Source of the DNA: Desulfatibacillum sp.
GTDB taxonomy: Bacteria > Desulfobacterota > Desulfobacteria > Desulfobacterales > Desulfatibacillaceae
Assembly (NCBI GenBank): GCA_016342355.1
Contig: JAEINP010000042.1
Coordinates: 1-44,944, forward strand
DNA: 44,944 nt
Direction: 5' to 3'
Part shown: positions 6,991 to 16,705 of the stretch, piece by piece
Numbering within the stretch: the stretch's first letter is position 1
Layout of the letters: every line of letters begins with the position of its first letter
Notes under the pieces: generated by a model
Database searches by the model: none
Seen by the model: only the letters and a program-made list of their open reading frames with translations
Told to the model about the DNA's origin: nothing
Position numbers and translations under genes: made by a program

Positions 6991-9645
6991 ATGCGAATGT
7001 GGAAAAAGATTACGGCATTTATTAGACGTTGGTTGGATAAGGCCCTTCAGGGCACATACGACCATTTTTGGTGTCAACTCCCGGAAAAACGCGGCTGGCT
7101 CACCCGACTCATGCTCCGGCTGCTGTACTCGGGCATTGCCGTGGACGAAGAAGACCTGGACTCCCTCAGGCAAATGGAAAAAGACGGCATCGTGGTCTTT
7201 GCCACCAAATACCGCAGCCTTTTTGAAACCCTTTATTTTCACAATCGATATTCCCAGTTAAAAGCGCCCTTTCCCGAGATCGCCTTTGACAGGAATTTTG
7301 TTATGGGACAGCCCGTATCCCGGTTTTTCCGTATTGTATTGGGCTATGTGGACCACGCTATTCGCTTCCGGGCCACGCACAATCCGTATAAGAACCATTT
7401 TTTCAGGCGCCAATTGTGCGCCGGCAAAAGCGCAGTGCTCAGCCTGGTTAGTGAAAAAGGTTTTTACAAGCGCTATGTTAAGCAAGGTCCCGACCCCCTG
7501 ACCTACCTGCTGCGTATGCAAATGGACCTGGAACGCCCCATTTTCATTGCCCCTCATCTGTTCCTGTACGGCACAAAGCCTCAAAAGACACGGCACAGCA
7601 TGCTGGGAACCAGTTTGGGAACCGAAGAAAAACCCAGCCGGATTAAACGCCTTTCCACCTTGTTCCGCACTCCGGACAAGGTTCTGGTGGAAATGTCCGA
7701 GCCCATCAACCTCAAGAAATTCCTTGATGTTCCGGCCCATCGCAACAGAACTATCGAATATCTTTCCTACGCCCTTCGCCAGAAGATCATAGAAAGAATA
7801 AACCAACACCGGCGGTCCGTGCTAGGGCCAGTGCTTAAAACCCAGTTGGAACTCAAGGAAACGGTCCTCCGTAATGAGGACTTCAGGAGATACCTCCAGG
7901 AACGGGCCATTTCCCAAGGCAAAAGAGTACAGGATTACCATAAGGAAGTGGATAAGTACCTGACCGAAATCGCAGCCAAATACAGCACCAACTACATCGT
8001 CTTTTTAAAAACAATTGTAGGATGGCTCTCGAACACCCTGTTTGACGGCGTGGACCTGGATAACGACAGCCTGCGTAAATTCCGTCGGGCCAGTCAAAAA
8101 GGGCCGGTAATCCTGGTGCCGTGCCACAAGAGCCATATTGATTACCTTATTCTTTCTTACCTGCTTTTTGTGAACAACCTGCCCTGCCCCCTGATTGCAG
8201 CCGGCAAAAACCTTTCGTTCTGGCCCATGGGTCCCATATTCAGGAACTGCGGGGCATTTTTTATCCGAAGGACATTCAAAGGCGCAGCCCTGTATTCCAA
8301 AGTTTTTTCCGAGTATATCCATAGGCTTCTGGAAGAAGGCTTTAACATCGAATTTTTCCTGGAAGGAGGCCGTAGCCGCACAGGCAAGCTGGTTCTCCCC
8401 AAATTCGGACTCCTTTCCATTCTCCTCTCCGCCTATCGGAAAGGGGCCTGTAAAAATCTCCATTTCATGCCTATTTACATCGGGTATGACCGGGTTCTGG
8501 AAGAAGGGGAATACCTCCACGAAGTGGAAGGAGGGCAGAAAAAGGCCGAAAGCCTGAGCGGACTGGTTAAGGCCAGGAAATTCCTTAAAAAACGCTACGG
8601 CAGCATTTTCGTACGCTTTGACGACCCCATCAATATCCAGGATGTTTTGTCCAACTTTGAAACGCCCTTTGAAAAAATGGATATCGAAGAACAAGGGGTG
8701 GTTTGCCGCAATATCGGACATCGGATCATCACATCCATCAACAGAAAGACTGTGGTCACACCCCACTCTCTGGTAGCGGCCGCAGTGCTCACCGGGTTCT
8801 GGGACGGATTTACGGAAGACCAGCTTATTGCACGGACTGACTTGCTCATCCAGCACCTGAAAAACCAAGACGCCGAACTTTCCTCTACCTTGGATGACCC
8901 GGAATTCGCCATAAAATCCTCCTTGGAAGCCTTTATAAACGATAAATTCATAACCCGGGTGGATGAAGACGAGGAATCTGAAAAGGAACAAAAAGGCTCG
9001 GATAATTTGATCAGGGAAAATGGGAAGCCAGTCTATAAAGTTTTGGATAAAAAGCGCGGAAACCTGGAATATTACAAAAATAACTGCATCAGCTTTTTTG
9101 CCCCTTCGGCCCTGGCCTCGCTGTGTGTTTTGGCTGACGAAGACGACACATTCAAGCTGTCCCAAATGCTGGAGCCCTACCAGGAACTCCAGACCCTGTT
9201 CAAAAACGAATTCCACTACGATTTGGACACCCCCCTGGACCAACAGCTTCGCAAAATTTTGAAAAACGCCATTGACCAGGGTTATGTCAGTCCCCATTCC
9301 ACCTTGCCGGAAACCTATACGGTCACTGCTTTGGGTAAGGAAATCATGGGGCATAATGCTGCCTTCCTGAAAAATTTCTTTGAATCCTACCTTCTGGTGC
9401 TCAAGGTGCTTTCGTTGCAACCGGCAAAGGCTCTGGACAAAAAGGACAGGATGAAAAAATTCTCGGCCATGGGATTCAGCCAATACAAAAAGGGTGAACT
9501 CACATGCATGGAAGCCATCTCCAAGATCACCTTTGAAAACGCCTATGATTTTTTTACGGCCCAAGGGATCGCGGATAAGGAAGACGTCGAGAAAATTGAG
9601 CAATATACAGCGAGGTTAAATCATTACCTGTCATTCATTCCCTGA
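6991..9645 (+). CDS. plsB: glycerol-3-phosphate 1-O-acyltransferase
   Basis: An 884-residue membrane-associated enzyme that acylates sn-glycerol-3-phosphate at position 1, the first step of phospholipid synthesis. The four acyltransferase blocks are present: HKSHIDY (H379, D384), GAFFIRR, FFLEGGRSRTGK and PIYIGYDR. The long N-terminal domain and C-terminal helical region fit the PlsB family (E. coli 807 residues), somewhat longer here. An acidic, Glu/Lys-rich linker occurs around residues 650-675. Start ATG 6991 is chosen because GGAGG lies 7 nt upstream; the frame is open 63 bp further up. The MurU-AmgK fusion gene follows after 12 bp. Confidence 0.93.
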   Translation: MRMWKKITAFIRRWLDKALQGTYDHFWCQLPEKRGWLTRLMLRLLYSGIAVDEEDLDSLRQMEKDGIVVFATKYRSLFETLYFHNRYSQLKAPFPEIAFDRNFVMGQPVSRFFRIVLGYVDHAIRFRATHNPYKNHFFRRQLCAGKSAVLSLVSEKGFYKRYVKQGPDPLTYLLRMQMDLERPIFIAPHLFLYGTKPQKTRHSMLGTSLGTEEKPSRIKRLSTLFRTPDKVLVEMSEPINLKKFLDVPAHRNRTIEYLSYALRQKIIERINQHRRSVLGPVLKTQLELKETVLRNEDFRRYLQERAISQGKRVQDYHKEVDKYLTEIAAKYSTNYIVFLKTIVGWLSNTLFDGVDLDNDSLRKFRRASQKGPVILVPCHKSHIDYLILSYLLFVNNLPCPLIAAGKNLSFWPMGPIFRNCGAFFIRRTFKGAALYSKVFSEYIHRLLEEGFNIEFFLEGGRSRTGKLVLPKFGLLSILLSAYRKGACKNLHFMPIYIGYDRVLEEGEYLHEVEGGQKKAESLSGLVKARKFLKKRYGSIFVRFDDPINIQDVLSNFETPFEKMDIEEQGVVCRNIGHRIITSINRKTVVTPHSLVAAAVLTGFWDGFTEDQLIARTDLLIQHLKNQDAELSSTLDDPEFAIKSSLEAFINDKFITRVDEDEESEKEQKGSDNLIRENGKPVYKVLDKKRGNLEYYKNNCISFFAPSALASLCVLADEDDTFKLSQMLEPYQELQTLFKNEFHYDLDTPLDQQLRKILKNAIDQGYVSPHSTLPETYTVTALGKEIMGHNAAFLKNFFESYLLVLKVLSLQPAKALDKKDRMKKFSAMGFSQYKKGELTCMEAISKITFENAYDFFTAQGIADKEDVEKIEQYTARLNHYLSFIP

Positions 9646-9657
9646 TGAGGCCATGTT

Positions 9658-11322
9658 ATGAAAGCCCTGATTCTGGCCGCAGGCTTTGGCGTCAGATTAA
9701 TGCCCCTCACGGAAAAAACACCCAAACCCCTTTTTCCCGTGGGGGGAATCCCCGTGCTCCTGCGCATGATCCGATCCCTGGAAACCACCGGATGTACGGA
9801 AATCGCCATAAACACCCACCACTTGGCCCCCCGGATTCAAGAATTTATTGATAGTCAAAAGTTTTCCATACCCGTCAACTGTTTTCACGAGCCTGAAATC
9901 CTTGGCACGGGCGGCGCCATAAAAAACCTGGAAGACATGTTTTGGGAAGCCCCGTTTATGGTGGTTAACGCCGACGTGGTCACGGACCTTAACTTTGCCA
10001 AACTCATTAAAATCCATAAAGAACATGGCCACGCAGCCACCCTGGTGGTTCACGATTGCCCGCCCTATAACAATGTCCTGGTGCGCGATGATGCCGTAGT
10101 TCGTTTTGCCTCCGAACCCGGCCCGGACATGCTGGCCTTTACGGGAATCCAGATTATTGATCCCATTATCTTTGACTTTCTTAAAAAAGACTGCTTCCAG
10201 TCCTCCATCACCGCCTATGAGGAAATGATGGCTGCAAGGCTCAGGATAACGGCTTGGGAGCCGAATCACATCTGGTGGCACGACATAGGATCTTTTCAAG
10301 GTCTTTCCCGGGCATGCCTGGAAACCGGGGCTATGCAGCTTTTCGCCAAGGCCCTTGGTCTGGCCCACGCCCGGAGTCTTCGGGTAACCCACTTGGCCGG
10401 GGGCGGCTCATCCCGACAGTGGTTCCGCCTAAGCCTGGAAGATCATTCCATGGTTGCCGTGGACCACGGCTTGGCCCAGGATGACTCCTGGACCGAAGCC
10501 GACGCATACAACGCCATAGGAAAACACCTCCACACTTCCGGCGTACCTGTTCCCGAAATCCTGGGGTACGATCGTTTTTCCGGCTTGGTTTACGTCCAGG
10601 ATCTTGGGGATGCCTGTCTGGAGCAGGTGGTTAAGACAAAAGGATACGAACAGGCCTTGCCCTTGTATGAAAAAACAATAAAATCCATTGCGAAAATGGC
10701 TTCCATAGCCGCCAAAGGATTCGATACCACCTGGACGTATCAAACCCCCTCCTACGACGAAGAGCTTATCCTGGAAAAGGAAAGCCGTTATTTTTTTGAA
10801 GCCTGCGTGAACAGATATTTGAACCAACCCGCCAAGTTTGAGGATTATTTGCCAGAGCTTCGCGTCCTTGCCCGCAACACCGTGGAAGGGGCCATACCGG
10901 GATTTCTCCACAGGGATTTCCAGTCCCGCAACATTATGGTGTATCAGGGCCAGTGCTTTTTCATCGATTTCCAGGGGGCACGCATGGGGCCCGTGCAATA
11001 CGATCTGGCCTCCCTGCTCATAGACCCCTACACGGCCCTGCCCTCCGCCATGCAGGACCTTCTCCTGGAATTGTATATGGACGAGTTTTCACAATACAGG
11101 CAGGTGGAGCGAAACGCCTTTCTCAGGCGCTACCAATACTGCGCCCTGCACCGGAACATGCAAATGCTTGGCGCTTTCGCCCATCTTTCCAAAAACATGA
11201 ACAAGCCAGGCTTTGAGGAATTTATATCCCCCGCATTAGCGGGCTTGAAAGAACGCATCAGGCATTTTCCCGAAGCCCCGGGCTTGGCGGCCCTGGTGGA
11301 GTCCTTGCCCTTGCCTCAATGA
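9658..11322 (+). CDS. bifunctional sugar-1-phosphate nucleotidyltransferase / anomeric sugar kinase (MurU-AmgK-type fusion)
   Basis: A 554-residue cytoplasmic protein with two enzyme domains. Residues 1-235 are a nucleotidyltransferase of the MurU type: LILAAGFGVRLMPLTEKTPKPL signature at 4-25, GTGGAIKN at 83-90, and NADVVTD (104-110) with the metal-binding Asp. Residues 245-545 are an aminoglycoside-phosphotransferase-fold kinase: GGGSSRQWFRL loop (248-258), catalytic HRDFQSRN (418-425) and metal-binding DFQGARMGP (437-445), as in AmgK. In Pseudomonas, AmgK phosphorylates the anomeric OH of MurNAc (and GlcNAc) and MurU converts MurNAc-1-P to UDP-MurNAc, bypassing de novo synthesis; there they are separate adjacent genes. 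Here both are one chain. The exact sugar is inferred. A GAGG site precedes ATG 9658. Confidence 0.87.
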   Translation: MKALILAAGFGVRLMPLTEKTPKPLFPVGGIPVLLRMIRSLETTGCTEIAINTHHLAPRIQEFIDSQKFSIPVNCFHEPEILGTGGAIKNLEDMFWEAPFMVVNADVVTDLNFAKLIKIHKEHGHAATLVVHDCPPYNNVLVRDDAVVRFASEPGPDMLAFTGIQIIDPIIFDFLKKDCFQSSITAYEEMMAARLRITAWEPNHIWWHDIGSFQGLSRACLETGAMQLFAKALGLAHARSLRVTHLAGGGSSRQWFRLSLEDHSMVAVDHGLAQDDSWTEADAYNAIGKHLHTSGVPVPEILGYDRFSGLVYVQDLGDACLEQVVKTKGYEQALPLYEKTIKSIAKMASIAAKGFDTTWTYQTPSYDEELILEKESRYFFEACVNRYLNQPAKFEDYLPELRVLARNTVEGAIPGFLHRDFQSRNIMVYQGQCFFIDFQGARMGPVQYDLASLLIDPYTALPSAMQDLLLELYMDEFSQYRQVERNAFLRRYQYCALHRNMQMLGAFAHLSKNMNKPGFEEFISPALAGLKERIRHFPEAPGLAALVESLPLPQ

Positions 11323-11405
11323 TTTGAACATTCATCTCCCCTGTTGCCTGTCCTGCGGGCATTTGGTATGACAGTGTCAACCTTTAATTTGTGGAGACAA
11401 AACAT

Positions 11406-12236
11406 ATGAACACTGTCAAAGTCATGGTCAATGGCCTGCCAGGAAATGTGGCGACGATCATTGCAAAAAATATTGCCAAGGACAGCCGTTTTAACCTGCT
11501 TCCCCAATCCCTGACCGGGCCTGATATTGCAGAAAAAACCATAGATATTGAAGGCATTGCAGTAGCACTTGCCCTGCCCCGGGACCACATAAAAACCCTG
11601 GAGGCCATGCTGGAAAAAGACGGCCCCTTTATCATTGTGGATTACAGCCATCCTTCGGCAGTGAATCCCAACGCCCAGCTTTATTGCAAAATCGGCATCC
11701 CCTTTGTCATGGGCACCACCGGCGGAGACAGGGATGCCCTCATCAAAACCGTGCAAGCCTCGTCCATTCCCGCGGTGATCGCCCCCAACATGGCCAAGCA
11801 GATTGTGGGTTTTCAGGCCATGATGGAGTATGCGGCCAATACTTTTCCCGGACTTTTTGAGGGGTACAGCCTCACCATTGAAGAAAGCCACCAAAATGGC
11901 AAGGCCGATACCAGCGGCACGGCCAAGGCCATGGTGGGGTATTTCAACAAAATGGGAATCCCTTTCGAAGCCAGCCAGATCGCTCAATTGCGTGATCCCC
12001 AACGCCAAAAGGATGAACTGGGTGTGCCCGAGGAATTCCTGGGCGGGCACGGCTGGCATACCTACACCCTGATTTCCCCGGACGAAACCGTCAAGTTCGC
12101 CTTTACCCATAATGTGAACGGCCGGGAGATCTATACCGGCGGCACAGCCGATGCCATTGTTTACTTGAGCCAAAAGGCTGCCCAGGGAGAAAAGGGCCGG
12201 GTTTTTTCCATGATGGATGTGTTGAAAGGGGTATAG
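11406..12236 (+). CDS. dapB: 4-hydroxy-tetrahydrodipicolinate reductase, plant-type
   Basis: A 276-residue NAD(P)H-dependent reductase of the lysine/diaminopimelate pathway. The catalytic stretch reads EESHQNGKADTSGTAKA, matching the plant-type DapB subfamily (bacterial type: HHxxKxDAPSGTA); the conserved His and Lys are both present. The N-terminal dinucleotide loop (NGLPGN) and the VMGTTGGD segment also fit. The frame allows GTG 11391, but ATG 11406 has GGAG 9 nt upstream. No other dap or lys genes are nearby; DAP for murein links it to the preceding cell-wall recycling gene. Confidence 0.9.
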   Translation: MNTVKVMVNGLPGNVATIIAKNIAKDSRFNLLPQSLTGPDIAEKTIDIEGIAVALALPRDHIKTLEAMLEKDGPFIIVDYSHPSAVNPNAQLYCKIGIPFVMGTTGGDRDALIKTVQASSIPAVIAPNMAKQIVGFQAMMEYAANTFPGLFEGYSLTIEESHQNGKADTSGTAKAMVGYFNKMGIPFEASQIAQLRDPQRQKDELGVPEEFLGGHGWHTYTLISPDETVKFAFTHNVNGREIYTGGTADAIVYLSQKAAQGEKGRVFSMMDVLKGV

Positions 12237-12279
12237 TCACCACCCGGTAATCAAAAATATTATTACGTAAGGAGGCTGC

Positions 12280-14067
12280 ATGAAAGGTCTTTTCCAGGTA
12301 ATAGCAATCCTATGCGTCCTGGCCTCAACCGCCTATGGCGACCAGGTTTTTCCAACACCCGACTGGAAGGAACTGCCCGATCCCGTGGCAAGCCCTTATG
12401 CGGTCCCGGGCGGCGAGGTTTCTGTTTATATAGGTCCGTCTCCCAAAAGCCTGAATTATTACCTGGAAAACAGCTCCATTGCCGCCCATGTATTCTCCGG
12501 GCTTTACGAAAGCCTTTTGACCATGAACCCCCGCAACCTGGAGTACAATCCCAACTTGGCGGAAAAATGGTCCATCTCCGACGATCAAAAAACCTTTACC
12601 TTTTGGATCAACAAAAAGGCCGCATGGAACGACGGAACCCCGGTTACCGCCCAGGACGTTAAATGGACCTTTGACGCCATCATGGACCCGAAGAATCAAA
12701 CCGGGGTCCACAAGGTTTCCCTGGCCCGGTTCGACTCTCCCCAAGTGGTGGACGATCATACCATCCGTTTCCAGGCCACCGAGGTCCATTGGAAAAACCT
12801 CCTGGCCATTGGCAGTATGGATATCCTGCCCAAGCATGCCTATGAAAAACTCGATTTCAACAAGATTAATTTCGAATTGCCCGTGGTCTCCGGCCCCTAT
12901 GAAATCGGCGAATTGGTTGAAAACGTTTCCCTCACTCTCAAACGCAGGCATGACTGGTGGAAAAACCAGGCTCCCAGCGTCCAGGGACTCCATAATTTCG
13001 AAACCATCCGCCTGCGCTTTTACGGGGAGAGCGAAAACGCCTTCGAAGCCTTTAAAAAAGGGTTGATCGATGTCTTTGCCGTATCCACGGCCCGCAGGTG
13101 GGTCAAGGAAACCAACGGGGAACAATTCTCTAAAAACTGGATCGTCAAACAAAAAATTCATAATTACGATCCCGTGGGATTTCAGGGATTCGCCATGAAT
13201 ATGCGTAAGCCTCCCTTTGACGACTTACGGGTTCGCAAAGCCATGGCCCATCTGTTGGACCGCAACAAGATGAACGCCACCATCATGTACAACCAATACT
13301 TTTTGCACCGGTCCTATTTTGAAGACCTGTATTCGCCCAAAAATCCCTGCCCCAACCCCTTGTATGAATTCGATAAGGAAAAGGCCCGCAAACTCCTGGC
13401 CGAAGCCGGATGGAAGGTCAATCCCCAAACCGGATACCTGGAAAAAAACGGCAAGCCGCTGGTGGTCCGCTTTCTCACCCGGGATTCCTCAGCCGAAAAA
13501 TTCCTGGCCATCTACGAGGAAGACTTGAAAGACGTGGGAATCCAGATGCTCATGGATAAAAAAGACTGGGCCGCCTGGATCAAGGATATGGACGATTTCA
13601 ATTTTGACATCACCTGGGCCGCCTGGGGCGCGTCCCTGTTCAAGGACCCGGAGGGCATGTGGGATTCCAAGGAAGCGGACCGGAATAGCGGCAACAACAC
13701 TACGGGCTTTAAAGACGCCCGGGTGGACGCCCTCATAGAAAAACAAAAATCCATCTTTGACGTGGAAGAACGCCACGCCATCTGCCGCCAGATAGACCAG
13801 ATCGTATACGACCAATGCCCCTATGTGCTTTTGTGGAACCTCGACTACAAGCGCCTTTTATATTGGAATAAATTCGGTACTCCCGACACGGTCCTGCCCA
13901 AATACGGGGACGCAACTTCCGCCGAATCCTACTGGTGGCTGGACGAATACTCGGTGGCGGACCTGAAGGATGCCATGGAGCAAAACCTCATGCTGCCCCC
14001 CAGGCCTTTGTCCGTGGAGTTTGATGAGGTGTTCAAGGACCAGGCCCTTATCGAGTCCCCGAAATAA
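12280..14067 (+). CDS. yejA: peptide ABC transporter substrate-binding protein (YejA-like)
   Basis: A 595-residue periplasmic binding protein of family 5 (DppA/OppA). A Sec signal peptide spans about 1-20 (ending in AYG). The family pattern is clear: LAEKWSISDDQKTFTFW, WNDGTPVTAQDVKWTFD, and YejA-like features such as ENAFEAFKKGLIDV, the RRWVKET segment and WNKFG...WWLDEYS near the C-terminus. It captures oligopeptides for the downstream YejB/YejE permeases. A strong AAGGAGG site lies 7 nt before the ATG. The gene starts the five-gene transporter operon. Confidence 0.88.
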   Translation: MKGLFQVIAILCVLASTAYGDQVFPTPDWKELPDPVASPYAVPGGEVSVYIGPSPKSLNYYLENSSIAAHVFSGLYESLLTMNPRNLEYNPNLAEKWSISDDQKTFTFWINKKAAWNDGTPVTAQDVKWTFDAIMDPKNQTGVHKVSLARFDSPQVVDDHTIRFQATEVHWKNLLAIGSMDILPKHAYEKLDFNKINFELPVVSGPYEIGELVENVSLTLKRRHDWWKNQAPSVQGLHNFETIRLRFYGESENAFEAFKKGLIDVFAVSTARRWVKETNGEQFSKNWIVKQKIHNYDPVGFQGFAMNMRKPPFDDLRVRKAMAHLLDRNKMNATIMYNQYFLHRSYFEDLYSPKNPCPNPLYEFDKEKARKLLAEAGWKVNPQTGYLEKNGKPLVVRFLTRDSSAEKFLAIYEEDLKDVGIQMLMDKKDWAAWIKDMDDFNFDITWAAWGASLFKDPEGMWDSKEADRNSGNNTTGFKDARVDALIEKQKSIFDVEERHAICRQIDQIVYDQCPYVLLWNLDYKRLLYWNKFGTPDTVLPKYGDATSAESYWWLDEYSVADLKDAMEQNLMLPPRPLSVEFDEVFKDQALIESPK

Positions 14068-14069
14068 CA

Positions 14070-15110
14070 ATGGAAAGAACCGACTACTTTATTCGCCGCC
14101 TTTTGCTGGTGATACCGACTTTTCTGGCCATAACCTTTCTGGTATTCCTGTTGGTCCAGTTTGTTCCCGGGGGACCCGTGGAACAGGCCATGATGGCCAT
14201 GAAAGGCATGGGCTCGGGCGAAATTGGCCAAGGCAGCGGGCTTGTGGGCAGCATTTCCGTGGAGCAGCGCAAGGCCCTGGAAGAGCATTACGGATTTAAC
14301 AAGCCCTTCCACCAACGCTACTGGGAATGGCTGGTGGACAACCGCATCGGCTTTACCATGGAGTCCTACGCATTTCCCAACAAAACCGCCTGGCAGTTGA
14401 TTAAGGAACGTTTTCCCGTTTCCCTTATATTCGGCATTGTGAGCTTTGTACTTTCCTATCTGGTCTGCATTCCCCTGGGCATCATGAAAGCCTTGCGCCA
14501 CGGCAGGCCCTTTGACCTCTTCTCCAGTGTGGTAGTGTTTATTGGCTACGCCATTCCGCCCCTGGCTTTGGGTATGGTCTTGAAAATGCTGTTTTGCGGA
14601 ACCACCACGGGCATGTGGGATATTTTTCCCATAGCCGGGTTCCATTCCCTGGATTACGCCCAAATGAACGCCTTGGGCAAAGCCAAGGATCTTTTCATGC
14701 ACATGTTTTTGCCTGTGCTGTGCTATGTGGTGGGCAACTTTGCGGTTCTGACCCTTTTAATGAAAAACTCCCTCATGGAGCAGGTGGGAAAGGATTATGT
14801 GCGCACGGTCCTGGCCAAGGGCGGCAGCACCCGCCGAGCCATCTGGGGTCATGCGTTCAGGAATTCGCTCATTCCCATTGCCACGGGTTTTGGAGGTATC
14901 CTGACGGTCATGTTCGCCGGATCGGTCATCATCGAGCAAATTTTCGAAATCCCGGGCATGGGGCGGCTGAGCCTGGAAGCCATTGTGGGCAGGGATTATC
15001 CTGTTTTTATGGGAATTCTTTCCATCACTTCCATTTTAGGCCTGCTGGGGAATATTCTATCGGACCTGTGCTATGTACTCATTGACCCCAGGATAAACTT
15101 CCAATCATGA
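14070..15110 (+). CDS. yejB: peptide ABC transporter permease (YejB-like)
   Basis: A 346-residue inner-membrane permease with six predicted helices. The N-terminus (FIRRLLLVIPTFLAITF, then VQFVPGGPVEQA) is typical of YejB/DppB, and the cytoplasmic EAA loop appears as DYVRTVLAKGGSTRRAIWGHAFRNSLIP. It begins 2 bp after the binding-protein stop and its last 4 bp overlap the next permease gene, so the genes are translationally coupled. It forms the pore together with the YejE-like subunit. Confidence 0.9.
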   Translation: MERTDYFIRRLLLVIPTFLAITFLVFLLVQFVPGGPVEQAMMAMKGMGSGEIGQGSGLVGSISVEQRKALEEHYGFNKPFHQRYWEWLVDNRIGFTMESYAFPNKTAWQLIKERFPVSLIFGIVSFVLSYLVCIPLGIMKALRHGRPFDLFSSVVVFIGYAIPPLALGMVLKMLFCGTTTGMWDIFPIAGFHSLDYAQMNALGKAKDLFMHMFLPVLCYVVGNFAVLTLLMKNSLMEQVGKDYVRTVLAKGGSTRRAIWGHAFRNSLIPIATGFGGILTVMFAGSVIIEQIFEIPGMGRLSLEAIVGRDYPVFMGILSITSILGLLGNILSDLCYVLIDPRINFQS

Positions 15111-16705
15111 AAAAAACCCGAACCCTCATAACGCCCATCACCCGCAAAAGGCTTGCCAGGTTCAGGAAGATGAAACTGGCGTGGTGGTCCCTGTGGATTC
15201 TTGTGGGGTTGTATGCATTGAGTCTGGGTTCGGAGCTTTTATGTAACGATAAGCCCCTGTATGTCAGGTACGAGGGAAAATCCCACTTTCCCGTGTTTTT
15301 TTATTATCCCGAAGACACCTTTGTCCTGGACGGCGAAAAAACCAGGCCGGATTATAAAAAAATTGTCCAACTGCCTGCCTTTACGGAACATAGCGAAAAC
15401 TATATGGTTTTTGCGCCAATCCCGTTTGGCCCGTTTGAGACTACGGACCCCAAAAGCATCGAAACTTCGGACCATGTAAAGGTTATCATTACCCAGGTTC
15501 CCCGTGTAGGGACAGTGGGCGTCAACCCGGCCATGGAGATAATTCGCAGCAATCAGGCCGGGACTTTTTTTAGCAAGGACGAACGGACATTGCGTGGAGT
15601 CGAACTATCCCAATACCTTCACTTGCCTGCGGAAATAATCCAGGCCATCAACAAGCGTTTTAGCAACTCGCCCTCCCCTCGCATTGACGGCCCGGCCCAG
15701 GATGCCATGGGGCGGTACTTAGAAATCTCCCTGCCTGCGTTCGAAAAACAATCACGGGCTCCGGCCCTGGTTCGTTTGACTATCCGGGACGCCTTGGAAA
15801 GCGCTGCCTTTACCCAAACCCTTGCTTTTGACCGCAATCTGGATTTGGCGGTTGGTCCCCGGGATTTTTTGGAGGGCCTGCCTGAAGAAACCAGGAACCG
15901 CATTACGGAAAACGTACAAAACATGTATGCCGGATACGCCGAGCCTTTTTTCTTTGTTCACCAGGGTATGCGGCTGCAAGCGGCATTTGGCAAGGAAGAA
16001 GTGCGGTTCCCCTACCCTCCCACCCGCAATCATCTGATGGGGATCGACAGCGCGGGACGGGACGTGCTGGCCCGAATTCTATACGGCCTGCGGACATCCC
16101 TCAGCTTCGGGCTGATTCTGGTCCTGGTGAGCATGCTTATGGGAACCGCCGCAGGTGCTGTTCAGGGCTATTACGGCGGGTTCATTGATATCTCGGGCCA
16201 GCGTTTGACTGAAATATGGAGTGCCATCCCTTTTTTATACGTCATGATCCTTCTGGGCTCGGTCTATGGCCGGAGCTTTATCCTGCTTTTGGTTTGCTAC
16301 GCCATTTTCAACTGGATCGGCATATCCTATTATATGCGGGCGGAATTTTTGCGGCTTAGACGGCAGGCCTTTGTGGAGTCGGCCAAGTGCATGGGCATCC
16401 CGGACTATACAATCATGATCCGGCACATTTTGCCCAACGGCCTGGTGCCCATCATCACCTTTTTTCCATTTTTTCTGGTGGGCGCCATCGGCGCCCTGGC
16501 CGCCCTGGACTACCTGGGTTTCGGCCTGCCCCCCCCCACTCCAAGTTGGGGGGAACTCCTGGCCCAGGCACAGAGTTTCAGGTGGGCATGGTGGCTGATT
16601 TTGTATCCGTCCCTGGCGCTGTTTATCGTCATGCTTTTGGGCGTGTTTATCGGGGAGGGCGTGCGCAACGCCTTTGATCCCAAACAATACAGCAGGCTAC
16701 GATGA
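15107..16705 (+). CDS. yejE: peptide ABC transporter permease (YejE-like) with large periplasmic insertion
   Basis: A 532-residue permease; E. coli YejE is about 340. The N-terminal part (MKLAWWSLW, SELLCNDKPLYVRYEGK, FPVF) and the C-terminal membrane domain from RNHLMGIDSAGRDVLARILYG onward match YejE, including the EAA loop EFLRLRRQAFVESAKCMGI and the terminal IGEGVRNAFDP. Between them, about residues 112-302 form an extra, mostly hydrophilic region placed after helix 1, hence periplasmic by topology. It could be an added peptide-handling or docking domain. ATGA overlaps join the gene to both neighbours. Confidence 0.88.
   Translation: MKKTRTLITPITRKRLARFRKMKLAWWSLWILVGLYALSLGSELLCNDKPLYVRYEGKSHFPVFFYYPEDTFVLDGEKTRPDYKKIVQLPAFTEHSENYMVFAPIPFGPFETTDPKSIETSDHVKVIITQVPRVGTVGVNPAMEIIRSNQAGTFFSKDERTLRGVELSQYLHLPAEIIQAINKRFSNSPSPRIDGPAQDAMGRYLEISLPAFEKQSRAPALVRLTIRDALESAAFTQTLAFDRNLDLAVGPRDFLEGLPEETRNRITENVQNMYAGYAEPFFFVHQGMRLQAAFGKEEVRFPYPPTRNHLMGIDSAGRDVLARILYGLRTSLSFGLILVLVSMLMGTAAGAVQGYYGGFIDISGQRLTEIWSAIPFLYVMILLGSVYGRSFILLLVCYAIFNWIGISYYMRAEFLRLRRQAFVESAKCMGIPDYTIMIRHILPNGLVPIITFFPFFLVGAIGALAALDYLGFGLPPPTPSWGELLAQAQSFRWAWWLILYPSLALFIVMLLGVFIGEGVRNAFDPKQYSRLR

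Noticed and set aside
8005-9603. 532-codon minus-strand open frame opposite plsB
   Set aside because: Antisense to the catalytic and C-terminal parts of plsB; its length reflects codon bias of the real gene.
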